Part shown: positions 47,941-57,575 of the stretch, piece after piece | How positions within the stretch are numbered: position 1 is the first letter of the stretch | Layout: each line of letters opens with the position of its first letter | NCBI GenBank assembly: GCA_963794955.1 | Contig: CAWCGF010000015.1 | Location: 62,001 to 126,000, forward strand | DNA: 64,000 nucleotides | Source of the DNA: JAFDVL01 sp963794955 | GTDB taxonomy: Bacteria > Acidobacteriota > Blastocatellia > RBC074 | Direction of reading: 5' to 3' | The notes under the pieces: model-generated | Told to the model about the DNA's origin: nothing | Database searches by the model: none | What the model saw: the letters and a program-made list of their open reading frames with translations, nothing else | Program-made: the position numbers and the translations under genes

Positions 47941-48445
47941 CTTGACCTCACGGAACGGATTTCGGGCAACACTTCTCCCGCCCGCGCTCGCTTCGTCTGT
48001 TGTGTATGAGCCGGTCAGCAGTTGGACGTGTTGTTTCTCAGTACGTGGAGGATTATCGCGGCAAGGGGCGGCGCTGGGAATAGAGAAGAATGCTCATTTT
48101 GGGGGAGTAATAATGCTTATTTTGGCATGAGTATTATTACTCATCTCCGGCTGGGGCGCGGGAGGACAAGCCTCTGGCGTAGTCTTCATTTTCCATTTGC
48201 CATATATGATTTTTCATTTGTCATTGTTGGGCGTGCGCCCCGCAGGCAATGACCAATGGAAAATGGAAAATGGAAAATGAACTTACCGCATGGGTTTTGT
48301 CTGGCTATACTGTGCATGGGCATAAATTGAACCATGGATTTACCGCCAAGGGACAAAGATGCAAAGGGGCAAAGAGCCTAATTTAATTGATCTTCTTTGT
48401 TCCTTGGCGGTAAAAAGGTTCAGATTGTAACCGTGCGCAGTATAT
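47941..48445. other. 505-bp intergenic region with several inverted repeats
   Basis: No gene seen. It contains GAGTAATAAT (48105-48114) with its complement at 48133-48142, about 165 bases upstream of the receiver gene (possible operator). A GGAAAAT-type tandem follows at about 48255-48280. TTTACCGCCAAGG (48339-48351) pairs with CCTTGGCGGTAAA (48402-48414), a large hairpin downstream of the LuxR-type regulator and a likely transcript end for it. The CCGCCAAGG-AAAG style matches widespread short palindromic intergenic repeats. Confidence 0.55.
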
Positions 48446-49099
48446 CTACAACTCGGCGAGGTGTTCGACAGCGAATTTGAGCAGTGCGTGGCTGCCTTGC
48501 AGGTGCAGCTTTTCGGCAATATGCGCCCGATGATTATTCACTGTGCGGACGCTGATGCAGAGTTCATCAGCGATTTCCTGGCTGGTCTTATAGGCCCCCA
48601 GCAGCTTGAGCACGCGCCGCTCGGTCGCAGTTAGTTGTTGGATGGTGACAGTCGCTCCGGCAGGCGAAGCGGCACGCTGGCTGCGGTTGATGAGATAGGT
48701 TGTCAGAGGTGGGCTGATGTAGTGACGGCCTGCATGAACCGTCTTGATGCAGGTGATGATTTCGGTGATGACGCTTTCCTTGAGCACATAGCCTTGCGCC
48801 CCGGCATCGAGCGCCAGATTGAAGCTGGTTTCATCGTTGTGCATGGTCAGGAAGATGATTGCCGTCGGCAGACCGGCGCGGCGGACTTCCCGCGCTACGG
48901 CCAAACCATCCTGCTCGGGCATATTCATATCGAGGATCGCAATGTCTGCGCCGGTCTGCTGGATTTGCGCCAAAGCTGCCGCGCCATCGCCGACTTCGGC
49001 GACGATCTTGAGCGTGGGGTCGGTTTCGATGATCTGGCGCAAACCCTGGCGCACAATCGGATGATCGTCGGCGATGACGAGGCGAATTTCATTTTTCAT
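48446..49099 (-). CDS. NarL/FixJ-type response regulator (REC-LuxR HTH)
   Basis: 217 residues. Receiver with IADDHPIVRQGL and acceptor Asp in IAILDMNMPEQDG; output LuxR-type helix-turn-helix (LTATERRVLKLLGAYKTSQEIADELCISVRTVNNHRAHI). DNA-binding transcription factor. Its ATG overlaps the stop of the propeller sensor kinase (ATGA at 49096-49099), so the two form a cognate pair. Confidence 0.95.
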   Translation of the reverse strand: MKNEIRLVIADDHPIVRQGLRQIIETDPTLKIVAEVGDGAAALAQIQQTGADIAILDMNMPEQDGLAVAREVRRAGLPTAIIFLTMHNDETSFNLALDAGAQGYVLKESVITEIITCIKTVHAGRHYISPPLTTYLINRSQRAASPAGATVTIQQLTATERRVLKLLGAYKTSQEIADELCISVRTVNNHRAHIAEKLHLQGSHALLKFAVEHLAEL

Positions 49100-52000
49100 G
49101 ATTTTGGCTCCTGCTTGGTGAGCGGCAATTCGACCACGATGGTCGTGCCTTTGCCGGGTTCGGATTCGACGCGATAGTTGCCGCCCAAAATGCGCGCGCG
49201 CTCAGCTATTCCTGTCAGTCCGAAGCCGTCTCGCCCCGAGGCAGCCTGCACATCAAAGCCGCAGCCGTTATCGCGGACGGTCAGCAGCAGTCGCTCTGGC
49301 AGGCGTTCGATCTCGACTCCGGCCCGCGTGGCCTGCGCGTGCTTGACGATGTTGCTGACGGCTTCCTGCACAATGCGGTAGAAGTTGATTTCCATCGCTT
49401 TTGGCAAGGCACCCTCAAGCGACGCGATCTCGCAGGCGATGCCGAGGCCGGAGGTTTCCTCGACTCGTCGCAGCATCTCTTCGAGCGAGCGGGTCAAGCC
49501 GATGCTGTCGAGATGATGCGGGCGCAGGTTGTAAGCGATCTGCCGGGCCTCCTGAATGGCTTGTAGGGCCGAGTCAGCGATTTGATCGAGTTGCTGAAAG
49601 GCGGTGGGGAGATCCTGGCTGGTCAATTTGGCGAGCGCGGCGCGGTTTTTGATAACCAGCAGATTTTGTCCCAGACCGTCGTGCAATTCGGCAGCAATGC
49701 GCTTGCGCTCCCCCTCCTGCGAGGCGATCAACTGGCGGGCAAACTCTTCCTGCGCGGCCTGTCGGCGATGCAATTGGGCAATACGAGTGCGGTAGGCGAG
49801 CCAGGCCAAGGACGCCAGCGCGACGAATGCGAGCGCGATAAACCACCAGGTGCGATAGAACGGCGGCAGCACGGTGAGGCGCAGGCTTTGGCCGGTCAGA
49901 TTCCACACGCCATCGCCATTGTCTGCAATGACGCGAAACGTATAAGCGCCCGGCGGCAGGTACGAATAATAAGCCGTCCGCCGCGTCCCGGCCTCCACCC
50001 AGGTCTCATCCTGGCCCACCAGTTGATATTTGAAGCTGATCTGTTGCGGGCGGCTCCAGTTCAATGCGGTGTACTGAATCTCCAGGTTCTCCTGCCCCGG
50101 CCTGATCTGTAGCGACTGGTCGGCGGGCAGCGCCTGACTATCCAGCAACACGCGTTCAATGGCGACCAGCGGGGGCTGTTGGTTGAGCTTGCGCGGGTCC
50201 ACCACAGCCACGCCCTTGATGGTCGGAAACCAGAGCCGTCCATCACGCGTTTTCACCCCTGCCGGGCTCGCCCCATTGCATTCGCGGCTCAGCATGCCGT
50301 CGGCGGCCCCGTAAGCAAAAGACTGCACCGCCGCGATGCGGCCATCGGCCAGGTCGTTCAATTCTTTCAGACGGGCGCGGTAGATGCCCTTATTGCCGCT
50401 CATCCATAAATTACCGCCGTCGTCCTCCAGAATTTGAAAGGCCAGATTGTCGTAGAGCCCCTGCCTGGTGGTAATGACAGCGAACTTCTCATCCTTGAAC
50501 CGAAACAGCCCGTCGCCGTGCGTGCCCACCCAGAGCGCACCGGTACGGTCTTCATAAAACGAGAGCACATGGTTACCTGCAAAGCCTTCTTTGGCAGTCC
50601 AGGTGGTGAACCGACCTGCCTTGAACCGGCTCAACCCGCTCCGGGTGCCGATCCAGAGACTGCCCTGCCGATCTTCATATAAGGTACACACGTATTCATC
50701 GGCCAAGCCATCCTGCTTGTGGTAAGTCGTGCGATGTCCATCGCGGAAGTAGTGCAAGCCGTCATAAGGAGTGCCGACCCAAAGATTGTTGGCTCGGTCG
50801 ATGAGAAAAGTCAGGAACGTCAGGCCCGTTTGGGCGGTGTGCGTGGTGAAGTGGCCGGCCTGGAACTGCAATATTTTGCCGCCCGCGCCGATCAGGACGT
50901 TCCCTGCCCCGTCTCCACTGATCGTATGCAAGCGACGAGAAGGCTGTCCGTCCAGCGTCGCAAAGACCGTGAATTTTTCATCTGTGAATCGGCTCAGCCC
51001 GCCCGCCGTGCCGACCCAGACGCCGCCCGCCGCGTCCTCGTAAATCGCCCCTATCATGTCGTGCGGCAGTCCCTCCGCCATCGTGTAGACATCAATCAGG
51101 CCGTTTCTGAGTTGGACCAGTCCGCTGCCGCTCGTGCCCAGCCACAGGTCGCCCTGCGGGTCTTGATAAACTGCCTGAATGACATCGCTGGCCAGGCCGT
51201 TTTGCGTCGTGCAAGCGTCAAAGCGGCCCTCCTTGAACCGGTAGAGTCCGCCGCCGATGGTCCCAAACCAGAGGCTACCCACGCGGTCTTGATAAATCGT
51301 TTGGACTTCTTTGTGCTTCACCCGGTCGTCATAGTTGGTGAAGCGGCCCTCACGAAATGTCGTTAGCCCGCGAGCCCTTCCCACCCAGAGATTACCCGCG
51401 TGGTCCCAGCGAAGGGAGCTTATGTTGTCACTTGCCCCCCCCTCTCGCGTCCTGTAAGCCGTGATGTGACTGTCCTTAAACTGCGCCAGTCCACTTGTCG
51501 TTCCGATCCAAAGGTTGCCCGACGCATCTTCGGCGAGCGATGAGACATGATTGTCGGGCAGCCCGTCCTTGTTCGTGTATACGGTGAAGCGTCCATCGCG
51601 GAAAAGATTTAACCCGCCACCATCGGTCCCTATCCAGATGTTTCCGGCGCGGTCTTCCAACAGCGACCACACGTGACTATTGGACAATCCGTCCTGCGTT
51701 GTATAAAGGGTGAAGCGTCCATCTTTGTAGCGGCTCAGGCCGCCCGCATGCGTGCCGATCCAGAGCGCACCCGTGCGATCCACGAGCAGGGACATAATGT
51801 TATTGCTCTTGATCTCAGGCGTGTTGCTGGTGTCGAAAGCGGTGAAGCGCACGCCGTCAAAGCGCACGACGCCCTCTGCCGTCGCCAGCCAAAGATAGCC
51901 ATCAGGCGTTTGGGCAACGGCGCTAATCCCATTTTGTGGCAAGCCGTGCTGATCCGTCCAAATGGATTGTTGATAGCGTCCCAACAGTCGCTGCGGGCTG

Positions 52001-52125
52001 AGTGTCTGGCCCACAGCAGGAGACAAAAGCAGGCAGAGCAACCCCGCGCAAGCGAGCCACCACCTGTGTCGCGGTCGTCGCAGCGTTGTATTGTCCTCCC
52101 CAGCAGTTGTGTATGGAATCATCAT
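49096..52125 (-). CDS. Beta-propeller sensor histidine kinase (Reg_prop-Y_Y_Y-HisKA_3)
   Basis: 1,009 residues. Signal anchor (WWLACAGLLCLLLSPAVG), then about a dozen Reg_prop units (GYLWLATAEGVVRFDGVRFT, GALWIGTHAGGLSRYKDGRF and so on), forming two seven-bladed periplasmic propellers. A Y_Y_Y domain follows (AYYSYLPPGAYTFRVIADNG), one TM (WFIALAFVALASLAWLAY), then HisKA_3 with His in RKRIAAELHDGLGQNLL, and the ATPase boxes EAVSNIVKHAQ and GRDGFGLTGIAERA. Relatives sense carbohydrate ligands in Bacteroidetes HTCS systems; here the output is a separate NarL-type regulator. ATG 52125 or 52122. Confidence 0.94.
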   Translation of the reverse strand: MMIPYTTAGEDNTTLRRPRHRWWLACAGLLCLLLSPAVGQTLSPQRLLGRYQQSIWTDQHGLPQNGISAVAQTPDGYLWLATAEGVVRFDGVRFTAFDTSNTPEIKSNNIMSLLVDRTGALWIGTHAGGLSRYKDGRFTLYTTQDGLSNSHVWSLLEDRAGNIWIGTDGGGLNLFRDGRFTVYTNKDGLPDNHVSSLAEDASGNLWIGTTSGLAQFKDSHITAYRTREGGASDNISSLRWDHAGNLWVGRARGLTTFREGRFTNYDDRVKHKEVQTIYQDRVGSLWFGTIGGGLYRFKEGRFDACTTQNGLASDVIQAVYQDPQGDLWLGTSGSGLVQLRNGLIDVYTMAEGLPHDMIGAIYEDAAGGVWVGTAGGLSRFTDEKFTVFATLDGQPSRRLHTISGDGAGNVLIGAGGKILQFQAGHFTTHTAQTGLTFLTFLIDRANNLWVGTPYDGLHYFRDGHRTTYHKQDGLADEYVCTLYEDRQGSLWIGTRSGLSRFKAGRFTTWTAKEGFAGNHVLSFYEDRTGALWVGTHGDGLFRFKDEKFAVITTRQGLYDNLAFQILEDDGGNLWMSGNKGIYRARLKELNDLADGRIAAVQSFAYGAADGMLSRECNGASPAGVKTRDGRLWFPTIKGVAVVDPRKLNQQPPLVAIERVLLDSQALPADQSLQIRPGQENLEIQYTALNWSRPQQISFKYQLVGQDETWVEAGTRRTAYYSYLPPGAYTFRVIADNGDGVWNLTGQSLRLTVLPPFYRTWWFIALAFVALASLAWLAYRTRIAQLHRRQAAQEEFARQLIASQEGERKRIAAELHDGLGQNLLVIKNRAALAKLTSQDLPTAFQQLDQIADSALQAIQEARQIAYNLRPHHLDSIGLTRSLEEMLRRVEETSGLGIACEIASLEGALPKAMEINFYRIVQEAVSNIVKHAQATRAGVEIERLPERLLLTVRDNGCGFDVQAASGRDGFGLTGIAERARILGGNYRVESEPGKGTTIVVELPLTKQEPKS

Positions 52126-52267
52126 GACCGGCGATTATACGCAGCCGCGTCAATGAAGAGAAGTAAGTAAAAGCCAGGGCTAAATCAGCGCACAAGACTT
52201 TCTATGCTTCCGTCTTGTATGGGACAGAACGAAAAGGCAGACGCGAATCACATTGTGCTCAGGCCCA

Positions 52268-54178
52268 CTACTGTGCTGTCACCTGGCCATAAAATTTCCA
52301 GTTCGTTTTGAAATCGCGCGTAAGTTTTTGCTGCGTCAGGATAGCGCGCACCATCTCAACCGGAATGCGATTTTCTTTGAGGATGGTATCGTGGAAAACT
52401 TTATCCGTCATTTTGCCGCCGTCCACCAAGTCTTTGTGCAAGGAATAAATCTGCAATCCGCCGAGCAAGTATGCCGCCTGATATAACGGCCCATAGCTGC
52501 CAGCGAACGAGCGCCGCACTTCGGCAGTGGCGTTGTCCACTTCGTGACCGACGCGATTCACAAGCAAATCAATGCACTGCTGCGGCGTCATTTTATCCAG
52601 GTGGAAGCTGAGCGAAAAGACGATCCGCGCACAGCGATGCGAACGCCAGAACAGAAAGCCGATTTTGTCTTCCGGCGTTTTCGGGAAGCCGCGATCCCAG
52701 AGCAATAATTCCCAATACAATGCCCAGCCTTCGCCCCAGAACGGCGTACTGAACAGCCCGCGATAGGCTTTGTAGCGTTGCGTCATGAAGCCCTGCAAGT
52801 GATGACCGGGAATCAATTCGTGATGCACCGTGGCGCGTGAAAAATGCGGGTTGTTGCCGCGCATGCTCATCATCTTCTGCTCGTGCGCCATCGTGTTGGT
52901 CGGATAGGATACCAAAATGTCCGCGCCGCCTAAAAAGAACGGGCTGACCAGTTGCCGCTCCGGCGACATCATCTCCATGCCCCAGTCTTCGCGTGCGAGT
53001 GGTGGCACGGTGACGAGGTTATTTTTCTCGATATAGTCAATCGCCTCAAAGGCCAATTCACGAATCATTTCGGGCTGCTTGCCCGGTTCGACATATTTGT
53101 TTTTGACGTGTTCGAGCGCCTTGTGCCAATCATCGCCAAAGCCCAATTCGCGAGAAGCTATTTTCAGTTCCTTCTCGCACCAATCCAATTCTTTCCAGCC
53201 GATAGCAATCAACTGTTCCGGCGTATAGGGAATCATTTCTGCCGCAAGTTCGACCATCAGCGCCTCGCGGCCAATCGGATCACCGATAATGTCGCTGGCA
53301 TCTCCGGCCCGCGCGATAACGGTGCGCCCTGCCCCGCCGAAATTGCCTCCTCCGCCTGCACTCCCTCCTCCTCTGCCACGGCCACCGCCGCCTGGAGCCG
53401 CCGCCATCGTTGGCGTAGCTTCTGCCGAATGTAGCCCGGCAACACGTTCCATCAAGAACGTAGCGTAGCTGCCGAGCGCCTGGTCTACGGCTTTGTACGG
53501 CTCTTCAACCCACCACGTAAACAGCGGATCGTACCCGTTGTAATACCCAAACCACGTGCGCAGCGTGCCGCGCAGGCTGGCAACGTGTTGCGCGGCGCGA
53601 TTGCCAACCGTCCGCTTCAGCTTGCCCGGCTCGGCGCGCAAACTGGTTTCCAGCACGCGGCGGGTGGCTTCGATTTGTTTATTCAGGTCATTCAGTTGCG
53701 CCGCAATCTTCGGTGCCGCAATCTTTTCCATGCGCCGCCGTGCTTCGGCTAATTCGGTAATCGGTTTTGCAAATGGGAGCAGCGGAGCGATTTCCGCAAG
53801 CGCCCGGCTTTCAATCTCGCTCTGTTTCAATTCGTGTTCGAGGTGATTGCGGAAAAGCACATAATCTACCTTGCCATCCAGACCCATTGCATCGAAATTC
53901 GACTTACCGAGTTGCCCCAACCAATCCAGGTAAAATTGCCTGAAGCGCGCTTGTCTTCCTGGTGAACTAGCGACAGGATACGAACGCGACAAGCTGCCAC
54001 GATCTGCCACGTAGCGTTCGATGACACTGCGCAATTCGCTTTTCGAGTTGTCCAGTTCGCTCAGATCAGGCGCATTGCTTTGGGCGGAAATAATCTGAGG
54101 GGCGAGCAACCCAAGCCCCGTGCATAGCATTAGCAAACCAAGCAGACCCAGCGTCAAAGTCAGTTTCACTTTGCTCAT
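52268..54178 (-). CDS. Secreted DUF885 family protein (putative metallo-carboxypeptidase fold)
   Basis: 636 residues from ATG 54178, preceded by GAGGTGAG; a longer frame upstream is ignored. Signal peptide VKLTLTLGLLGLLMLCTGLG. The family hallmark is RATVHHELIPGHHLQGF, a metal-site-like HHE...HH segment, followed by FWGEGWALYWELL. DUF885 proteins are thought to be zinc peptidases; the substrate is unknown. A Gly-rich insertion (PGGGGRGRGGGSAGGGG) at about residues 260-280 is an unusual flexible linker. Single gene with a gap on both sides. Confidence 0.9.
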   Translation of the reverse strand: MSKVKLTLTLGLLGLLMLCTGLGLLAPQIISAQSNAPDLSELDNSKSELRSVIERYVADRGSLSRSYPVASSPGRQARFRQFYLDWLGQLGKSNFDAMGLDGKVDYVLFRNHLEHELKQSEIESRALAEIAPLLPFAKPITELAEARRRMEKIAAPKIAAQLNDLNKQIEATRRVLETSLRAEPGKLKRTVGNRAAQHVASLRGTLRTWFGYYNGYDPLFTWWVEEPYKAVDQALGSYATFLMERVAGLHSAEATPTMAAAPGGGGRGRGGGSAGGGGNFGGAGRTVIARAGDASDIIGDPIGREALMVELAAEMIPYTPEQLIAIGWKELDWCEKELKIASRELGFGDDWHKALEHVKNKYVEPGKQPEMIRELAFEAIDYIEKNNLVTVPPLAREDWGMEMMSPERQLVSPFFLGGADILVSYPTNTMAHEQKMMSMRGNNPHFSRATVHHELIPGHHLQGFMTQRYKAYRGLFSTPFWGEGWALYWELLLWDRGFPKTPEDKIGFLFWRSHRCARIVFSLSFHLDKMTPQQCIDLLVNRVGHEVDNATAEVRRSFAGSYGPLYQAAYLLGGLQIYSLHKDLVDGGKMTDKVFHDTILKENRIPVEMVRAILTQQKLTRDFKTNWKFYGQVTAQ

Positions 54179-54327
54179 AGATTTCTCACCTCGTTGTTGG
54201 AATTGAAGAATAGCAACCAACGGACAGTAAAGCATTCTTGTTGGGCCATCGTCTTGTATGGCAGCAAGGTAACTTGAACGTGCTTAGTGAAAGACATTTC
54301 GCGCTGGGGTGCAAATTATTATTAGGA

Positions 54328-55209
54328 TTACATCGTCTTTGCGGCAACAACTACACGAAAACCGACTGTATTGCTGCGGTCGCCAGGCCCTGACCGATCT
54401 CGATTGGCCGCGCGGCAATCCCAACCACTACTTGACCACGAGCCACCCCGCAGTACCCGATAACGGTTATTGCCCCCCGCAAGCCAGGCGCTTTCATCCC
54501 CCGGCGTCGCCGACGTAAGATTCATGCCATAGATCCTCGCACCATTCTGCCACGTTGCCATGCATGTCAAATAGGCCAAACCGATTGGCCGCGCCCAGAC
54601 TCCCGACCGGAATGGTTTTGTTGCGATACGCGCCCTTGGCCGCCTGTTTATAAGGAGAGCTTGCATCATAATTCACCAGTTGAGGATGAATCGTCGCGCC
54701 GAACGCAAACGCCGTTGTGGCGGATGCGCGCGCGGCATACTCCCATTCGGCTTCGGTAGGCAGCCGGTAAGGACGCCCGGTGCGCAGGCTTAGCTTGCGA
54801 CAGAACTCTCGCGCCTCTTCCCAACTCACGTTCTCGACAGGCAGATTGATATCGCCTTTGAAGTAGGAAGGATTGTTGCCCATGATCGCCTGCCATTGTC
54901 GCCTGCGTCACCTCGAACCTGCTCATCGCAAATCCGTTGATGCGCACCCGATGCTGGGGTTGTTCCCCACTGAACCATTCGAATTTTGCCTCTTTGTTAT
55001 AGCGTCGGGCTTCAGCCAAAGCTTCCTGCGCGTCGTTGCCGGTTGATCCCATCTGATAGGCGCCGCCGGGAATCTCCACCATCTGTAATCTCACGCCGGT
55101 CCCTAACTCTTCGCTAAACCCCCAACCTTGTTCTTGACGCTGAGTTGGCAAGGTTGCCGGCGGAATCCAGTTGCACAGTCATAAAGTTCATGCGGCAAGC
55201 GGGACACCC
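54328..55209 (-). pseudogene. SUMF1 / formylglycine-generating-enzyme-like gene, frameshifted
   Basis: Protein-like sequence from about 55209 (MNFMTVQLDSAGN) continues in a second frame (EQGWGFSEELGTGVRLQMVE, IPGGAYQMGSTG, FAMSRFEVTQA), a third near 54890 (IMGNNPSYFKGDINLPVENV, YRLPTEAEWEYAARAS, MHGNVAEWCEDLW) and a fourth near 54500 (YRVLRGGSWSSSGWDCRAA, NTVGFRVV). All SUMF1/EgtB/PvdO hallmarks are present if repaired, about 290 residues. The catalytic metal-site cysteines of true FGE are not evident, so this is probably an SUMF1-like binding module. The stop of the caspase reading continues into ATGA here, suggesting an ancestral fusion or coupled pair. Confidence 0.75.
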
Positions 55210-55275
55210 GCTACACTCAGGCGCACGGCGGTACCGGATTGGATATCTTTGAGTCTTTTTTGGGCTTTTGCCAAA

Positions 55276-56133
55276 TCAATTGAAAATATTGTTCCAAGGA
55301 TAAATCTGGTTTGGATAATGCAGTGCCGTTCGTGGAGGCAGGAAGTAAAAGTCTTCGCCTTCGACCGAGGTGTATTCGTACGGCACTTGTTGGCCCTTGG
55401 ATTTACTGCGCACAGCGGTGCGGGTGCGGCGAAATATTTGTTCGAGCGCCAGCCCCGGCGTCTTCAGATTCGCCAACAATTCCTGGGTGAAGAGTCCATT
55501 GCGCCCGTTGCCATCGCTGGCCACGCTGTCGGCGGCGGTGGCATAGGCAACCAGCGTCCCGGTGGGAGCGCTGCGTGTGGCAGATAACCCACGCGACTCG
55601 GACCGGAAGCTGCGCGCGAACGGATTATTGCGGCACGCATCCAGAATCACGATGTTGAGCCGATTGCGCGCATCCTCCATCTGCGCCAGCACGAAACTTG
55701 CGCTGACCGATTCGTCTTCGACTTCGGTTTCTTTCGTGATTTCTGCGCCGATGGGAATGAGGAAGTTTGTATTGTTCACCTGCACCCCGTGCCCGGCGAA
55801 ATAAAACACCCCGATGCCGCCGTTACGAATCTTGTCGCCAAACTGGCGAATCAATTCGCGCATCTGCCGCCGATTCTGATTCTCGCCATTCAGGACTTCA
55901 AAACCAGCGAGGCGTAGGGCTGCCGCAATGTCGCGCGCGTCGTTGACAGGATTTGCCAGCTTGCCTTGCGCGTAGGCACTGTTGCCAATCACCAGGGCAA
56001 CACGGCGCTCGTGTATGGGTTGAGCTGTTGCGCTCGAACCGTGATTCGGTTGCGCGTGTGAAATTACCTGGGGCAATAGGACGATTAGAAAAAGAAGCGA
56101 AAGAAAGAACCTAATAAACTGCACTAAAAACAT
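55276..56133 (-). CDS. Caspase-like (peptidase C14) protein
   Basis: 285 residues in the current frame. Signal peptide or anchor FIRFFLSLLFLIVLLPQVIS, then the p20-like fold: RRVALVIGNSAYAQGKLANP, catalytic His in FYFAGHGVQVNNTNFLIP and catalytic Cys in IVILDACRNNPF. A complete dyad. After GEDFYF the frame departs from a more natural continuation (LPASTNGTALSKPDLSLEQY, then LAKAQKRLKDIQSGTAVRL) that stays open in other frames down to about 55200, so the C-terminus is likely frameshifted. Bacterial caspase homologues (metacaspase/orthocaspase-like) often pair with SUMF1 modules, as here. Confidence 0.88.
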   Translation of the reverse strand: MFLVQFIRFFLSLLFLIVLLPQVISHAQPNHGSSATAQPIHERRVALVIGNSAYAQGKLANPVNDARDIAAALRLAGFEVLNGENQNRRQMRELIRQFGDKIRNGGIGVFYFAGHGVQVNNTNFLIPIGAEITKETEVEDESVSASFVLAQMEDARNRLNIVILDACRNNPFARSFRSESRGLSATRSAPTGTLVAYATAADSVASDGNGRNGLFTQELLANLKTPGLALEQIFRRTRTAVRSKSKGQQVPYEYTSVEGEDFYFLPPRTALHYPNQIYPWNNIFN

Positions 56134-56241
56134 CTCCTGAAAAATAAACGTTCGCCGAGGGGCGTGTATTGTACATCTGGAATTCGATTCGGTATAGCGA
56201 AGATAGCGGATTGAGGGGCGGGTTAGATAAAGGGATGAAAT

Positions 56242-56275
56242 GTGAGAGCGACTCGCTTGATCAGGCCGCTCTCAC
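56242..56275 (-). terminator. Hairpin after the enolase-superfamily gene
   Basis: GTGAGAGCG (56242-56250) and CGCTCTCAC (56267-56275) form a perfect 9-bp stem just downstream of the minus-strand stop at 56286; the tail (ATTTCATCCC) is only weakly T-rich. Confidence 0.6.
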
Positions 56276-56285
56276 GCTGCGTCGG

Positions 56286-57575
56286 TCAGCGATTGATCGT
56301 ATTGAACGTGCGCAATTCAAACTCCGTCGTTTTGGCTTCATCGAATTTATGTTTTGCCAAAAACTCATTCGTGATGTTAATGCCTAAGCCGGGCGCGTTA
56401 ATCGGATAGACTGCCCCTGTATCGGCGCGCCAACCGCCGACTACGATTTCCTTGAAGACCGCTTCGTCCGGCTCGAAGAATTCCAGAATCAGGAAATTCG
56501 GGATCGAAAAACACGCGTGCATCGAAGCAATCGTGCAAATTGGGCCATTCGGATTATGCGGCGCAACCGGCACGTAGTAGGTATCCGCCATCGCCGCAAT
56601 CTTCTTGAATTCGGTGATGCCGCCCGTACGCGCGATGTCGGGTTGCACAATACGTACCGCCTGTTTTTCCAGTAATTCACGAAAGCCATGGCGTCCGAAG
56701 ATGCGTTCGCCCGTGGCCAATGACACCGTCGTGTTGCGTTGCACTTCCGCCATCGCCGCCACGTTTTCCGGTGGCACGGCTTCTTCATAAAAAAACAGGC
56801 GATAGGGTTCGAGTGCGCGAATGATATCCAGCGTGGATTTCGTATTCCAACGGCCATGCACATCAATGGCAATGTCGTAATCCGGGCCACCGGCTTCGCG
56901 GATGGCTTTGACTAACGCGACGGCAGCACGTAATTCCGGTTGGCTGACTTCGCGGTTGTAGGAAGTCGAACTGAACGGATCGAACTTGCAACCGGTGTAG
57001 CCTTTGGCAACCAGTTCTTTCGTGCGGCGCGCATAATTTTCCGGGCTTTTTGCTACGCCTTCGGTCCAACCATTCGCATAAACGCGGAGCTTTTCATGCA
57101 CGTTACCGCCGAGCAGTTTGGTAACTGACACACCAAGCTTTTTGCCGACGATGTCATAAAGCGCAATATCAATGGCGCTGATCGCGGCCAGCACAATGCC
57201 GCCCATCCCGTTGTAATACAGGAAGCGATACATCTTGTTCCACAGCTTTTCGATGTCCCAGGCCTGTTCACCGACAACGACGGCGCTGAGGTTTTTCACG
57301 GCGGTGGCAATCGGTTGGACGCCGGGAAAATTTGTGCCTTCGCCCCAGCCGACAATCCCATCCGCCGTTTCAATACGCACGAATAACCAGGGGCCGTAAC
57401 CGCGCACGCCAGTTAGCAGGAAGGGTTCAACCTTCGTGATTTTGAGCGAATTATCGGCTTGGGCATAGACCGGCAATTGACCGGCGGCCAACAAACCAGC
57501 GGTCAACCCGCCAGAAAGTTGCTGGATAAAAGAACGACGCGACGATGGAACGAAGGGGTGTTTACTATTCGACAT
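56286..57575 (-). CDS. Tat-exported mandelate racemase/galactonate dehydratase-like enzyme
   Basis: 429 residues from ATG 57575. Twin-arginine leader SSRRSFIQQLSGGLTAGLLA, ending near PVYAQA. Enolase-superfamily fold: capping domain (PWLFVRIETADGIVGWGEG), barrel with metal ligands Asp in YDIAIDVHGRWN, Glu in FFYEEAVPPENV and Glu in LATGERIFGRHGF, and the general-base His in PVAPHNPNGPICT. The C-terminal pattern is closest to D-galactonate dehydratase types. It probably dehydrates a sugar acid, but an export signal on such an enzyme is unusual. Divergent from the flagellin. Confidence 0.88.
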   Translation of the reverse strand: MSNSKHPFVPSSRRSFIQQLSGGLTAGLLAAGQLPVYAQADNSLKITKVEPFLLTGVRGYGPWLFVRIETADGIVGWGEGTNFPGVQPIATAVKNLSAVVVGEQAWDIEKLWNKMYRFLYYNGMGGIVLAAISAIDIALYDIVGKKLGVSVTKLLGGNVHEKLRVYANGWTEGVAKSPENYARRTKELVAKGYTGCKFDPFSSTSYNREVSQPELRAAVALVKAIREAGGPDYDIAIDVHGRWNTKSTLDIIRALEPYRLFFYEEAVPPENVAAMAEVQRNTTVSLATGERIFGRHGFRELLEKQAVRIVQPDIARTGGITEFKKIAAMADTYYVPVAPHNPNGPICTIASMHACFSIPNFLILEFFEPDEAVFKEIVVGGWRADTGAVYPINAPGLGINITNEFLAKHKFDEAKTTEFELRTFNTINR

